From the NCBI GenBank assembly GCA_022494885.1, contig JAGVSM010000992.1, positions 120,021 through 184,020 on the forward strand: DNA of 64,000 nt, given 5' to 3'. Positions within the stretch are counted from its first letter, which is position 1, and each line of letters starts with the position of its first letter. The notes under the pieces are model-generated. The model was not told where the DNA came from, made no database searches, and saw only the letters and a list, made by a program, of their open reading frames with translations. Positions 1 through 11,639 of this stretch are shown here, in pieces. Both the position numbers and the translations under genes were made by a program. The stretch comes from Micrasema longulum (taxonomy: Eukaryota > Arthropoda > Insecta > Trichoptera > Brachycentridae).

Positions 1-1
1 G

Positions 2-235
2 GTCCACACTGAATTTCAGGTCCTTAAACTCTTCGCGTATACCCCGAATTTCTTTAAGTATAAGATATGATATAGAAGATGAATCATTACTTTGCATTTG
101 GGAGATGTTCTCCTCTCTATTGCCATTATTTGATGGTCCAGCTGCGACAACAAGGCCAGAATTTAAGCTGGAACGAAGATCATCTCTCTTGTAGGAAGCG
201 CATTGCCATTGGGAACGATGAATTTTGTTAATTCT
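2..235 (-). pseudogene. Non-LTR retrotransposon ORF1 fragment, truncated by the window edge
   Basis: On the minus strand one frame stays open for about 70 codons and runs off the left end of the window. It starts with a W-x-C pair (SQWQCASYKRDDLRSS) and continues into a charged helical stretch, KEIRGIREEFKDLK, that looks like a coiled coil. A zinc-binding segment of the PHD type followed by a coiled coil is the usual layout of ORF1 in arthropod CR1/Jockey-like elements, whose FP25K-like C-terminal half is seen in this window at 49.0-49.4 kb. No start codon is visible. An AAAT-type simple repeat follows at 263-290. Family assignment is by eye. Confidence 0.5.
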
Positions 236-816
236 TTTATACTCCGTATATAGGCCGTATATATATAATAAATAAATAAATAAATACATATTTATATTAT
301 GTTTATTTTGAATTTTATGTATTTTTTAAATAAATTAAATTTATAGTTAACAAATTAAAATGTTTTGGAGAATTTATTTTAGTTTATTTTACAGTTATGC
401 GTTTTTAAATTCCTCATTATTTCTTGTTATTAAACTGAATTTATAATTTACAAAATATTTATAATGATTTTTTATTTTTATTTTTTATATTTCCTCTTTT
501 TCTAGTTGGCACTGTATTTGTATTTTGGAGCAGTTGTCAGTTATAATTGTCTATGGTATAGTAACTAGGAGTAAATGAACTTTTGGTTTATTATCTGCGG
601 ATTCGAAAATTGTCTATGGTTAAATAGACCAATAAGAAGTGACGTCAGATTAATCTACTTGCTGCGTAAATTTAACAAAATCTACGCAGCAAGAGCTTGG
701 CAAAACCAACACTCACACTAGTAAAAAGTTTAATATTAATGATGTTCGTTTATCTTAACGCACTTAACACTGTTTATTTTATTAATTAATTCAGCAAAAA
801 ATCGAACACAATTTTT
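236..816. other. AT-rich non-coding stretch with a simple repeat and a perfect hairpin
   Basis: No gene is seen. There is an (AAAT)n run at 263-290 and a perfect 11-bp inverted repeat, CTTGCTGCGTA at 658-668 and TACGCAGCAAG at 683-693. The CCAATAAGAAG...TGACGTCA segment at 630-647 resembles part of repeat family P in reverse orientation and may be a remnant of it. Confidence 0.5.
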
Positions 817-1075
817 TTGGTATGTTTGACAGTAGTTGTTATTTATATACTGTTAAGCGTGTTGTCAAGATGCCCTTTGAAATATATGTATGTTTATGTA
901 ATAATATCACATTTGATTTTATTGCTATTATTTAATTATGTACGTGCTTTTTGTTTCCATTATGTTGTATCCCAACTCAACACAGGGCTCTTGGCCTCAT
1001 AGAGTTTGGAATACGTTATTATTATTAATTTTTGTAATATATATGTATTTTTATGAATAAATAAATAAAATGAAA
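817..1075 (+). mobile_element. 3' end of a 5'-truncated non-LTR retrotransposon (tag family T)
   Basis: A segment ending in an AATAAATAAATAAAAT-type tail carries the tag TTGTATCCCAACTCAACA followed by GGGCTCTTGGCCTCATAGAG. The same tag followed by an AT-rich tail occurs at 10695-10765, and a diverged form at 38470-38520 lies downstream of a recognisable reverse-transcriptase C-terminus. This is therefore read as the 3' untranslated region of that element. The 61-codon open frame here is AT-rich and not considered coding. Confidence 0.5.
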
Positions 1076-1079
1076 TAAA

Positions 1080-1884
1080 AATTATAGAGCCATTTTTGTG
1101 AAAATCCCTTCAAAGGCGCTCAATAAGCATCCCACATACTCTCGCAGCCGCATTGCGAATGGGCGATTGGGATTCTAATTCCTTATTTCCAATTATGAGA
1201 GTTTAATCACGGATTGGAACTAGGTTACAGCACAAGATGTAGGTAATGTTTGAAATAAAAATAACATGACATCTAATATTTTTTTACTAAGGCAGTTAGA
1301 TAAAATAAATAAATAAAATAAAATAAAAATGAAATCGTAATATATGAACCGTCTTTGAAATAATTAAATGATAATAAATCTGTCCTTATGGATGACCTCG
1401 CCATGTTGTTAAGTAACATCTCGTATCTCGCATAGATCGATTAATGAGCTACTTTATTTTTATCAACTTATTTTCTTCAATTTACACCTTGATGTTTTAT
1501 AACTGAAGGGCATTTTACCAAACAGCTTTTACTAACATCAGAAACCTTCGAGATTTATTGAACCACCCGTAAGATATAAGTTTAATATGCCATTATTTTA
1601 TCGAAATGGACGACTTTAGTTATACATTTTCGCCTCCATGAATGCACGTGTCATTACAAAACTTTTTATCCGGTCATTATAACGTATACTTTGTATCATT
1701 TTTAACACGAGAGTGTTTGTAAGTAAGAAACTATTATGTACCCACATACAGACTTTTGTGATTATTTTAATGTTTATTTCACTAATCAATCTATAAATAT
1801 AAATACACTATTTAGAACCGGGGTGCCCAACTGAAATAATTTGTTAGTAGGTCGAATAAAATAACGCCCATCTTTAGAAAAATT
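1080..1884. other. No recognisable gene
   Basis: AT-rich sequence with an A/T simple-repeat tail at about 1300-1330 that could be another retrotransposon 3' end. No open frame or repeat family was recognised. Confidence 0.4.
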
Positions 1885-2450
1885 AATTATATTTTCATAA
1901 TGAGTATGGATATCGTAGAAAACAGTTTTCATGTATAACTTTTAAAACTTAAAAAAAAATATGTCTTTAAAAAACGCGACATGTTTGGTCTTGAATAATT
2001 ATGACGTCAACATTCGTAGCGATGTTATATTTCAATTTAAAGGATCGCAAACAAAGTTAAATATTTAACCGAATCGTGGCGTATTAAGCTAGGGTTTCCT
2101 AGGACAGCGGTGCCCGTATTTTAACGGCCGTAGTGAACGGTGATGCAGTGGACAGCCGTCGTAACGTCGACTAGAGAGTGGTTTCCGAGGTAAACGGTGT
2201 TAAATGGTGTTGATAATACCGTTTTCCTAGGAAACCACACTCTAGTCACCGTTACGACGGCTGTCCACTGCATCACTGTTCACTACGGCCGTTAAACTAC
2301 GGGCACCGCTGTCCTAGGAAACCCTAGCTCTAGGGGCGCGGCCAATGCAATGAACCGTTTGCGGGAGTTTTAAATTATCATTTTTAAAATATATTTTATG
2401 CAACTAAGTATAAAAAATATTTCATTTACATCACTGCACAATTCAATTTC
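1885..2450 (+). mobile_element. MITE family D, copy 1, split by a foldback element
   Basis: The left part (about 1885-2086) aligns by eye with 46400-46598 and with the reverse complement of 22280-22440: ATGGATAT, CGCGACATGTTTGG, TGACGTCAA and CGTATTA occur in the same order. The right part resumes at about 2330 with GGGGCGCGGCCAATGCAATG, matching GGGGCGTGGCCAATCCAATG in the copy at 46.6 kb. Between them lies the palindrome at 2087-2329, absent from the other copies. Outer boundaries are approximate; this copy is the most decayed of the three. Confidence 0.65.
2087..2329. mobile_element. 243-bp palindromic foldback MITE inserted in family D
   Basis: Two arms of about 109 bp (2087-2195 and 2221-2329) are near-perfect reverse complements, starting AGCTAGGGTTTCCTAGGACA and ending with its complement, around a loop of about 25 bp. 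The uninterrupted family D copy at 46.6 kb reads CGTATTAGGGGCG. Here the same site reads CGTATTA, element, CTAGGGGCG, so the duplicated target is TA, or TTA with one change. This is a non-autonomous DNA element with nothing coding inside. Confidence 0.75.
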
Positions 2451-2849
2451 AATTTATAAATAATAATGTAATCATATTTTATAACTTTAACTGTCTTAAT
2501 AAATGTAATATACATAATAGTAATAAGCCGAATCTTTAATTTTCATAAAATCAACTAGTATTTTGTGTTAGGAGATATAAGGAGTGAGGAGTGAGGGGTA
2601 GGGGAAGGATGAAAAAAAAGAAACATTAAAATTAGACAACTTAGAAATGAAAAACGCTTTAGATAATTAGTAAACAAATAAACAATATTTCCTCTAGTCC
2701 ACTCTTGCCTAATTTTAGAAAAACAATTGATTGTATTTTAAACCCCATCACCTTACTCCATACATCCATAAACACGAACACTACTACCTCCATTGGTTTA
2801 TATTTAGTATTTAGTAGAGACCGTTAACTTTATAAAATATGATTCAATA

Positions 2850-2950
2850 CTAAATTATACCTTGATAAGGAAGCTTGTGTAGCTCCGAAACCAGTGGATA
2901 AAAAAACATAAAACTGCTGGTTAAAAATAAAGCGTGTTTATTTAAATTAT
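2850..2950 (+). repeat. Two-copy repeat with a hammerhead-like core, copy 1
   Basis: TTGATAAG at 2862-2869 is followed by a short imperfect hairpin (GGAAGCT, loop, AGCTCC) and CGAAAC at 2886-2891. Downstream bases (ATAAAACTG, TGGTTAAA) match the related copy at 47.33-47.41 kb. The order of conserved cores and stem II fits a hammerhead ribozyme. The flanking stem III is weaker here than in the other copy. Confidence 0.4.
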
Positions 2951-4210
2951 AATGAATAATTATAAAGTGAGTGCTTCAAAGTTAAAATATTAAACTAAAT
3001 TATTTTATTGGAAAAGGACACTTCGCGCCTAGCTAGCGCACATAACCAAATAATCAAAACGTCGTGTATTTTGATTTTAACTGTCGCGATTTGAAATGTT
3101 GTGGATTTAATTAAAAAATTACCTTCAGTAGCTTAATCACAAAAAACTATCAACGTGCTTAAAAACATGCCAAGCATTTGAGTGATCACAATGAACAATA
3201 ATGAACATGCTTAAGTTATCGCAGTCACAAGTCAACGCGTGTGTAATCTCTAAGTCAACGCTCGTGTCGGTTTGTTTTTTGTTTTTCTCGTAAATAAATA
3301 CAGTTCATTGGCAAAAATCGGCGATTACTATAAAAAATAATACAATTTATTGCATTTGCAAAATAGTTATCAGTATCTAATACAAAAAAGTGAAAATTAA
3401 ATTACAATTACTATAGCGACTGCTTTTCATGACATTTGTCTAGCCAACCGCCGGCTAAATGCAATAAATAGCACGATAAATAATAAATAAATCAATAAAA
3501 ATAGCAGTTTTGGAATATGTTCCATATTTACACCGGTGAGATTCAAATATTTGATTGTGCAGCAGGATTATACGTCGCAAAACGTAAATATTTTGACACA
3601 GGTGTTCACATACGTTTCATTGTGATCGCAAATACGACAAACAACCATGGTGAGAAATTGTTATCACGTCGCTTATTAGCACATCGATAGTTATTTGTTA
3701 TTGAGGTACAGAATCTCTACAAAATGTATTGAAGACCGTGAGTAAACGTGATGTTTTTTAACTATGATTAATATTTCATACCAAGTAAAGCGTTGTGTAA
3801 CTAGGCTATTTCGTAATCTATGTCGTAATCCTTATTTCTATATGTATTTCTTAATGATTCTCGACCTTCGAATATAACTGTAAAAAATATGGATTATGGA
3901 TCCAACATAATGTAAGTTAGCATCAACTTCTCCTAAGTTATTTTAGCGTGTAAATGGGAAGCGTGAACTTGTGCGGATGCGCATCGTTCAAAATGAGTGG
4001 AAAGACATGCAGAAGTTCAAGTTGCTTGGCGTTACATAAAAACATGTTTAGCGACTCTCTCTGAAACAAGGCTCTCGATAACAATAAGCTGGTAAAAGAT
4101 TTACCGATGTTTATCGACAGGCTGAAAAGTACAAAACAGTATTTTGCATTTTCGTGATTTACCCAAATATTTAAATTTTAAGGCCATTTACACTAGTCGG
4201 AAATAATTGC
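2951..4210. other. No recognisable gene
   Basis: AT-rich sequence. Open frames are short and lack a coding appearance. No repeat shared with the rest of the window was recognised. Confidence 0.4.
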
Positions 4211-4214
4211 GATA

Positions 4215-4285
4215 GAAAATGGAAATTAAATTGCGGAAAAGCGGGGTCTGAACTTGAATCTCTGAACCTTGAGCCCGCGAAACTA
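4215..4285 (+). repeat. tRNA-like repeat family C, degenerate copy
   Basis: AATTGCGGAAAAGCGGGGT followed by CTGAACTTGAATCTCTGAAC matches the block at 5585-5665 (GGTTGTGGTAGAGCGGGGTT) and at 54335-54410. The segment resembles a tRNA D-arm followed by a pol III B-box region but is too diverged to be a gene. Confidence 0.3.
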
Positions 4286-4289
4286 TTAT

Positions 4290-5580
4290 GGTACGAAATC
4301 TCGTTCAGCATTACTTCGTTAAGTATTTTTTTGGTAATGTTCGTTTCGTAAATTCATTTGTATCATATTCCAGGGAACGAGAACGAAATATGTTTTGATT
4401 GCGTTAAAATGATGGATATATGACAAATGAACGAACTTACGAAGCGAAATTGTGACATAATAAGCCTGTTGATCCAGCCCCCCCAGTGACTACCAGCTTC
4501 TGTCAAAACTCAAGGAAAATTTGTGTTGGACGACAATGAGGTCGTGTGCAGAGTAGAGATAAGTGGTTGGCAAGGTCGGACAAATGTTTAACCGGGAAGC
4601 TATAGAAATTTACCATTGGAGCATCGCTGGTAGAAATGCATTCTGAATCTTCTTTACCCGCTAGAAGTTCTTGATTTGGGGAATTGGTGCAGTGACGATT
4701 AAACGTCAAATAAATACGAACACGTGAAATCAAACATGATAATTTTCAATCAGAAGATTTTCGCTAGCTTAATTATCACTAAAAACACTTAATTGTGTTT
4801 AATTGACCAAACCGTATTTTTTTTTTCAGTTTTATAAATAATTTGACGTTTTATCTTAGCCATTATATGAAGCAAAGGGTTTCGCATTTATCAAATTAAC
4901 TACTCTCTAGGAGGTAGACAAAATTCATAATACCACCCCAGAGGGATGACGTCGAATAACAAGGTACAAAAATTTTCTCATGCACTTCAAAATGTGTCAG
5001 GGGTAGAGTAAATCAATCTGTATTGAAAATCACGTAACCTATGTTTTTAAAATTTTACTTTATCAACGAACATCGATTAATTTCTTGCCGTCTTATTGGA
5101 ATGTATGCCGGGAATCTAAGAGAAACAAAAAAAAATTGCATAAGTCACATTCAACTATGACTATGTACACTGCTGGTCATTTCAAATTAAGTTTGATTTA
5201 TTTGTCCAGTTTAAAAAAAAATTAAGCACGTGGTACGTTACGTCATGTATAAATTGGAATAATCGTATGTCACCTCTTATGTGTATTTATTAATTTATAA
5301 AAGATGCTCGTGTATATTATTTTTTTACGTGAGACTTCGTAATAAATAAGTACTTTTTTAAGGCTGTTAATTAAAATGATAAAAGCGGTCGATAATCGAA
5401 CTGTAAAAAAAATTGATACATCTATATTACGGTTTTTTATGCAATTAATATTAAGATGCATAAAACGCGAACTCACATTTAACGTAAATAAGCAAAAAAA
5501 TGTTTTTAAAAGTATCTCTTTAGTGTTACTAAATTTTTATTTTTAATTTTTAGGAACTAACCGTACTAAAAAAAAACATT
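4290..5580. other. No recognisable gene
   Basis: AT-rich sequence. The minus-strand frames at 4503-4733 and 5270-5476 have no recognisable motif and are not called as genes. Confidence 0.4.
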
Positions 5581-5582
5581 AA

Positions 5583-5670
5583 TCAGGTTGTGGTAGAGCG
5601 GGGTTCGAACCTCTGACCTCTGATCCGCGAGTTCGCGACAGCAATCACAACCCGGTTCAAGATACATATT
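5583..5670 (+). repeat. tRNA-like repeat family C, best copy
   Basis: GGTTGTGGTAGAGCGG resembles a tRNA D-arm/A box and CCCGGTTCAAG at about 5653-5663 resembles a B box. GGTTGTG and CACAACC would pair as a terminal stem, but the internal spacing does not give a normal cloverleaf. Related blocks lie at 4215, 22768 and 54335. Read as a tRNA-derived repeat rather than a tRNA gene. Confidence 0.4.
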
Positions 5671-8220
5671 ATGCAATATCGCCAACATAAAAATAATAAT
5701 TGCAAAGCTATTGGTATGAAAATTTAATTCATCTTCGCCGAAAACCATTGAATCTTATGTTTTTGAACTCAGTCCAGCATCAACAAACCCTGATCCAAAC
5801 CTGATGGAGGATAGAGCACTCCATTGCAAAAGTGCATGCAGTGTATTTGGATCATGTTTTGCAGGAAGCTTCAGGTGCCAATCCAGGGACAATGAAATGT
5901 TGCAGTGTAAAACCACAAACGAATGTTTTATTAATCAAACCTAGGATATCAAGCATGATGGGCGAAGAAGCCAGCCACTACCCTCCGAGGCGGACTATTC
6001 TCTACTTGGTTTTCTTTTTCAGGATTTATTCCTGAGAGTAACCATCAAGACACAGATAAAACGAGATAATCAATACTTAATATTAAACCTAGATAAATGG
6101 AGATCTTAACCTCTTGGAAAGTTGGTAATTCACGTGATCGACAGTTTGCAACTCGGAAGGGATGGGTTCACACTGACCCATTTTTTCAGACCGATAAGAG
6201 GTTTTATTGAGAACTCGGCCAGCTTAGGGAGTATCTATTTTTATGTTCCTGGTGGTTATCTCTGACAGCGTTAGCACAGACTGTTTTACCTCTCAGCTTC
6301 CAAAACTACCCTGCCCATAGTTATGCTGATTGGAAGAACAGTCAGGCAGCTGAACATTATCACCTTGTAGATCGACACCTTTCGCATCAGTGAAACAATG
6401 TTTAAGAGGCAAATCCTCTTGCTATTGGAAAATATTATAATTTCTTTTAATATTTTTTTTTTAATGTATGTAAACGTTAAAACAGCGTGGCTGACATAAA
6501 GTTTCCCAGGACTCCATAACTGTTGCTGGCGGAGGTCGGTTTTCTCCGTCAATATACCTTAATAATGTCGAACCATTGCTCGAGGGTTCTTGGTTTCATA
6601 TGGTGTTAAAATATAACGGCTTCAATATTTTGTTATTTGTTATGTTATTTAGGTAAAATAAATTAATTTGAATTTGAATTTGAATTAATAGAGACGAATC
6701 CTAAGGAAAAGGAATATGGACATTTAGGCATATACAGGGTTTATGATGATGGCTTAAGTAATAAGACAGCAAAAACTAGTAAGTAGGTTTTTTCAATAAT
6801 TCATGTATGTTACGTACTGAATTTACATTTTCTATACTGGCAACTCATATAAGACTGTAAATATTCCTTTCCTACCCAAATCCTTCAATTTCAAAATTCT
6901 TGTGCTCCTACCGTCCTGTGAGCAAGTCACATGTAAAAAGTTGTCACTCCGATAAATCTTTATCATATCCTGCGTCAGAATATTTCGTACAAAGTGAAGT
7001 GAGTGTTGTATAAACAGGCTAAATTATACAGTTCATCATCATCTACACGATACCGGTATCCATGCTGCAGCAATAGTGAAGTGCTCCATATAAAAAACAA
7101 TCGGAAGAACTTTAAAAGTGAGTAACGCTGTTATCAGTGTATAATGCCTGAGAGGCATTAAGCTGACCAAACACATGTAACTATTACATTCGGTAGATTA
7201 TACGTTATTTTCTTCCGAGTTGAAAACAGGATTCTTGGTTTTACCTATACCAGGTTTTCGGATTTTCCGCTAAGCCAGTAGACAAAGTAATACTAGTATA
7301 CATACAAGTATACGGTCATCAGCCCATTATAGATATATATTATCTTCAATGTTTATGTACATACTTTACTATGTATACTTGCGCTGGTATTATACCAGTA
7401 TTGGATAGTGTTTCCAGTTCTGAAGGACGCTGGGAAATGTCCCCATCTCTACCTGTACCTACCCGTACCTGCTTCTAATACCGCTGCTTCTCAATTTGCG
7501 CAGAACTAAGCATAAAACGCGTGTTAGAAAAAACTTTTATCAAAAACTTTTATTAAAGATAATGATAGTATATAATCATCTAGCACAGAGTATACGTATG
7601 GGCCAGTGGAGTCCACGAAAACGAATTAAAAATAATATCAATACAACGTACATGATTATTTAAAATTATTAATTCTATTGAATTAATGAAATAATTAATT
7701 TTGGAAATTACATCAATATGTTAAGAACGTGCTTTAAAAGAGTCGTCCATTTGAATTTGAGAGGTCATTTCAAATTTTCTCTCAAGTCTATATAAATTTA
7801 CAATATATGGGTCCGCCTTGAAGATAAGAATTAGAATATTTCAATAGATCTGCTGTTTTTTACTTAATCGTTTTATTTTATGTATCCAAGTCAGGGAGGA
7901 TATTGGTATCAAGACTTGACAGACATGTAAGTTAGCATAAAATTATTGACTATTGTGATAGCTAATAGGAATTTAATGATAATGTTATAAATACCTCAGC
8001 CCAAAACTCAATCAACCAAAATGACAGATTTTTAAATTGATAGCCCGGAGACTTCAACCTTCCAACATCTTTCGGCGCACATAAATAGTTAATTAGGCAT
8101 TAAATAAAAATAGCCAATTAAAAGTCGAATTCTCCGCCATCTGTTAAAAACATGATCGTTCGTTGTTCAAACATTTGATTGGAGAGGGAAGATAGCTTCA
8201 AGAAGCATGTACTTTTATAC
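5671..8220. other. Mostly unassigned AT-rich sequence
   Basis: A degenerate SINE-B-like trace may lie at 5780-5980 (GCTTCAGGTGCCAATCCAGG near 5869). A (TTTGAA)n tract at about 6660-6685 looks like a retrotransposon tail. GGGCCAGTGGAGT near 7600 also occurs at 39.09 kb ahead of a retrotransposon tail. Nothing coding was recognised. Confidence 0.35.
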
Positions 8221-8225
8221 GTAGA

Positions 8226-8360
8226 GAAAACGGCTGGGAGAGCAAAAGCACCAACTGACTGGACCAACCAGTTCAAACCTGCGACAGGTTCTTCAGTAAA
8301 TGCAGTTATTCACCTAGTCGAGCCGAGATTAAAACTGGAGAAGTATACCTGACAAGGTAG
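8226..8360 (+). pseudogene. Possible reverse-transcriptase C-terminal scrap
   Basis: One frame reads GRAKAPTDWTNQFKPATGS. This resembles the G-R-x(n)-P-x-x-W-[ST]-[DN] region near the C-terminus of insect RTE-type reverse transcriptases, compare GRQTTRW at 48.1 kb. The fragment is short with no second motif, so the call is tentative. Confidence 0.25.
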
Positions 8361-9179
8361 AGCTGTCAACGTTATTCCCAATTTTTGGAAATGTGAGAAC
8401 GAGAAAAGAAGAAGGTGCGAATAAAAAAGAAGAGGAATTATTACAAATTGATCCATGTAAAATTATAAGCAATGTATTAGCGTAGCCTCCTATATACTAT
8501 TGAGTTAATAAATGACAAAGAAAATAAAGATCTTCAAAGTTGATGGATGTCGCAATGTGATAGAAATATTGCAAGCGATATAATATGTACAGCACAATAA
8601 CTTGAAAAACTCAATTTGCGTCTGAAAGGTCGTGAAAGTCTAAGAAATTTAGGCAAAAAATGTACAGAATATTTATACTGTGTTCTAACTATGAATAAAT
8701 CTTATTTTTCTTCTTTTATTTTATCTTATGGAACGCACAATTTGAGAACCACTATCTCAATTATTGCTAACTAGCTTAACCGTTTGTTGCTAAATGTTAA
8801 CACTAGATTGGGAAATTGTCTGCGGAACCTACTTGTCTTCTTGCTCGCCTAGTACCGAATACCTCCGCGTTCAGTGATCGCCTGGACTACGTGTTTGTAT
8901 TTGTACCAGGCACCAAGTACCAATCTGGAAATTATTACTATTTTGATTTAATTTCATCGGCATGCAAATGAATGACTTTTTGCTTAGCTAAAAAAGGATT
9001 TAAAAATTATGCTGAATTTATTTTTATTATGTTGTCTTATACCCACACAATATTACATTACGCTCTATGGATGATAAGGATATAGAAAACCAATTCACAA
9101 TCATTTTTCGATATTTTTAGTAAATAATATTCAGCAACAAGCCATATTAAGCGGCTAAGTAAGACATTAAATATGTAAC
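8361..9179. other. No recognisable gene
   Basis: AT-rich sequence between the possible RT scrap and the first family M MITE. Nothing was recognised. Confidence 0.4.
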
Positions 9180-9428
9180 AGGGCCCCAATTACAGTGGCA
9201 AGTTAAATGAGTTATTTTCGACTGTATACAAAGTAAAATCGAAATTTATTTACGAAAATTTGTATATTTGTAAGAAAATTCAAAGCGCCTTCTCGGGTAA
9301 CCCGTAATTATGCCATGTCTATAAAAAAATGTATGCGATATCATATTTTTCGTACAAAAAGCTTACTTTTACTTTGTAGATAAAATTGAAGCCAACAACT
9401 GTTAATTTCCAGTTGTAATACGGGCCCT
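9180..9428 (+). mobile_element. MITE family M, copy 1
   Basis: A roughly 250-bp element with terminal inverted repeats: CAGGGCCCCAATTAC at the left and the complement of CCAGGGCCCGTATTAC at the right. The interior shares TTTACTTTGTAGATAAAATT with the copy at 23.4 kb, where the two ends are also complementary. No open frame. The family recurs at 15.4, 16.1, 23.4, 28.7, 29.1 and 45.4 kb. Confidence 0.7.
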
Positions 9429-9548
9429 GGAATATTTAAAAAATATATCTAAAAATAATGTTATTCAACCCCATGTTAATGTATTCTATCAATAAAATAA
9501 ATGCACTTATAGCAGATCCTGTCGCTATTATAAATTTATAATAAATTT

Positions 9549-9708
9549 AGCGCATTGCCTACCTCTCGCCTTTTGGGTTCGATTTCCGACATGGATGAAA
9601 TAAAATATTTATTTAAAGGGATGTTTTTACACAACAATATTTCATGGTCCCTGGACTGGCAACTGAAGTGTAAGACTTCATCATGTTACGACATCATCAT
9701 CTTATGAC
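9549..9708 (+). mobile_element. SINE-B, degraded copy
   Basis: GGGTTCGATTTCCGACATGG is the tRNA-type B-box region. TATTTATTTAAAGGGATGTT and GGTCCCTGGACT follow in the same order as in the better copies, with a CATCATCATC-type 3' region. The A-box end is poorly preserved. Confidence 0.55.
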
Positions 9709-10045
9709 TAAAAGAGGAGATCTCAGCAGATAACACGTACAACTTTTGCACAGATATATTTTTCTTTTGTGCCCCAAGAGTGGCCAATATCCTGGATGGA
9801 CAAAACAAAAGCTTTTCGCGGGAGACTGCTGCGATACATTACATAAATTGATGTGTTTTATTATTATCTTATCTCTTTCTGATATTAATTTATCAAATAT
9901 TTTTGTGTACCGTATATTATATTATTTTCACACATATACTTACTGTTAACTAATTTTCATTACTTGTTTTTAAGATTAATTTGTTAATAACATTTTTTTT
10001 ATACGTATATATGTATGTGTATATATGTGTGTATATATATATTTA

Positions 10046-10560
10046 GAATTCTTAACAAGTTATTTACAATTTGTTTTTTAATTTTAACATTGTTCTTATA
10101 TTCATATTTTTAATCTTTTTTTTTATGCAAAGTTTCGCTTTTTATTTTGCATTGCAGTTTGCTTTTTATTGTTTCTACATGTATATAAAATCTTTTTTTA
10201 TTTCTTTTAATGTGTTGTGTATTTATAAAATTATTACTTTCTTTGTTTGTAGTTACCTGTATATTTATTTTTATACTTATAAATATATGAAAATGTATTT
10301 ATTTTTTGTTTGAATTCTTTACAAGTTACTTACAATTTGCTTTTTAATTCAATTACTTTTATTATATCCATATAAAATTATTTTTTCTTTTTACTATGTA
10401 AAGTTTCACTTTTTATTTTGAATGGCAGTATGCTTCTTATTGTTTCTAAATGTATTGTTTATCTTTCAAATTTTTACGCACTATGTTTGTACTTAACTGT
10501 ATATTTTTTGTAAATGCCCCTTGGGCGTATTGTAAAATTAAATAAATAAAAAAATAAATA
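10046..10560 (+). mobile_element. Non-LTR retrotransposon 3' region with a tandem 266-bp duplication
   Basis: GAATTCTTAACAAGTTATTT at 10046 recurs as GAATTCTTTACAAGTTACTT at 10312, with the rest of each unit alignable (AAAGTTTCRCTTTTTATTTTG and TTATTGTTTCTA in both). The region ends with TAAATGCCCCTTGGGCGTAT and an AAATAAATAAAAAAATAAAT tail. The same TGCCC.TTGG.CGTA tag sits just before a tail at 56.4 kb. Read as the 3' untranslated region of a retrotransposon. The 80-codon open frame inside is low-complexity and not called. Confidence 0.55.
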
Positions 10561-10689
10561 AAATAAATTAATTTATAAACGGTGCACACATTGTGTTGCG
10601 TGTTTGTTCAGATTGTGATATGGAATTGTAGCTTATGTAGTATATATATTTTTTATTTATTAAAAAAAAATACACGTATGCTTCCAATT

Positions 10690-10790
10690 TCCGATATATT
10701 GTATCCCAACTCAACAGAGGGTTTTTGGTCTCGTGAAGTTAGGGAAACGTTACTGATTTATGGAATATATTTATGTAGGCATTGTTGTAA
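10690..10790 (+). mobile_element. Non-LTR 3' end fragment, tag family T, copy 2
   Basis: TTGTATCCCAACTCAACAGA matches the tag at 964 and the more diverged form at 38.47 kb. It sits in an AT-rich context with no coding sequence. Confidence 0.45.
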
Positions 10791-10799
10791 AAAAACCTA

Positions 10800-11270
10800 A
10801 CTATGCCATCACTACCAGGTACCGACTATTCTACCTGGCACCGCTCTACGCTGGTGTCGGCGCCGGTCAGCTCCACTGAAGACGTAGAGGAAATTACTTT
10901 GTTTCCTTTGAATATCCGCCATTCGACATTGCAGTAACAGCTAAATTAAAATACTGAAACTCTAGATCAGGCCTTGAAGTGCGTGCATTGGTACTTTGGC
11001 ATGGTATCTAACAAGTTACTTCTAATTTATTTATATCAATAAAAAAAAGTGATGTAAATAAAATAAAATTAACACTTTTAAAGGACGCAAGTATTAATTA
11101 TAAAAAATAACATTCAAATTGTTATGGTAAAAAACTACTTTCAATACTTGTGTATATTACAACTTGCAAAAATAAAATAAAAACAGGAATTGAAAAATAT
11201 AACAATTTTGAGATTTTTTACTCCATTTATATAATATCAATAACAATATTTATTTCTATTTCACCTGCAT
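10800..11270. other. No recognisable gene
   Basis: A short GC-richer stretch (10830-10880) sits in otherwise AT-rich sequence. No motif was recognised. Confidence 0.35.
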
Positions 11271-11274
11271 ATAT

Positions 11275-11335
11275 TATAAAGAAATGTATTTACCATTTTT
11301 CAATGGACTTAATAAGTCCGTAAATAAATAAATCA
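11275..11335 (+). mobile_element. Non-LTR 3' tail fragment
   Basis: TCAATGGACTTAATAAGTCC followed by GTAAATAAATAAAT matches AAATGGACTGAATAAATCC and its GTAAATAAATT tail at 38.96-39.0 kb, so the two are 3' ends of one retrotransposon family. Confidence 0.5.
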
Positions 11336-11639
11336 TGTAATTTGCGTTAAGGTGATAGATACAACATAAATATAAATTAATATAACGCATAAATTTATTA
11401 CATTTTGATTTGAAAACTTTGTATAAAAATAGTATCAAATTATTTTGAATACAGTGAATCGATTACCTTGACTTAAATCGTCGATTAATTTTTAATCAAT
11501 CCGAACTTATAGTGTACAAAAAACGAACAAAAAAATTACAAAATAAATTGGATTTCATTAAATTGTTTTTTTTTATATATTTTGGTTATCGAGTCTAGAG
11601 AACTGAGACGTGAGACCCCAGTCATTTAGATGCAACAAC

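Noticed and set aside
5583..5670. Possible tRNA gene
   Set aside because: A D-arm-like block and a terminal stem are present, but spacing of the B box to the acceptor end is wrong and similar degenerate copies exist.
10071..10313. 80-codon plus-strand open frame rich in F, Y and I
   Set aside because: It lies in an AT-rich, tandemly duplicated retrotransposon 3' region and has low-complexity composition.
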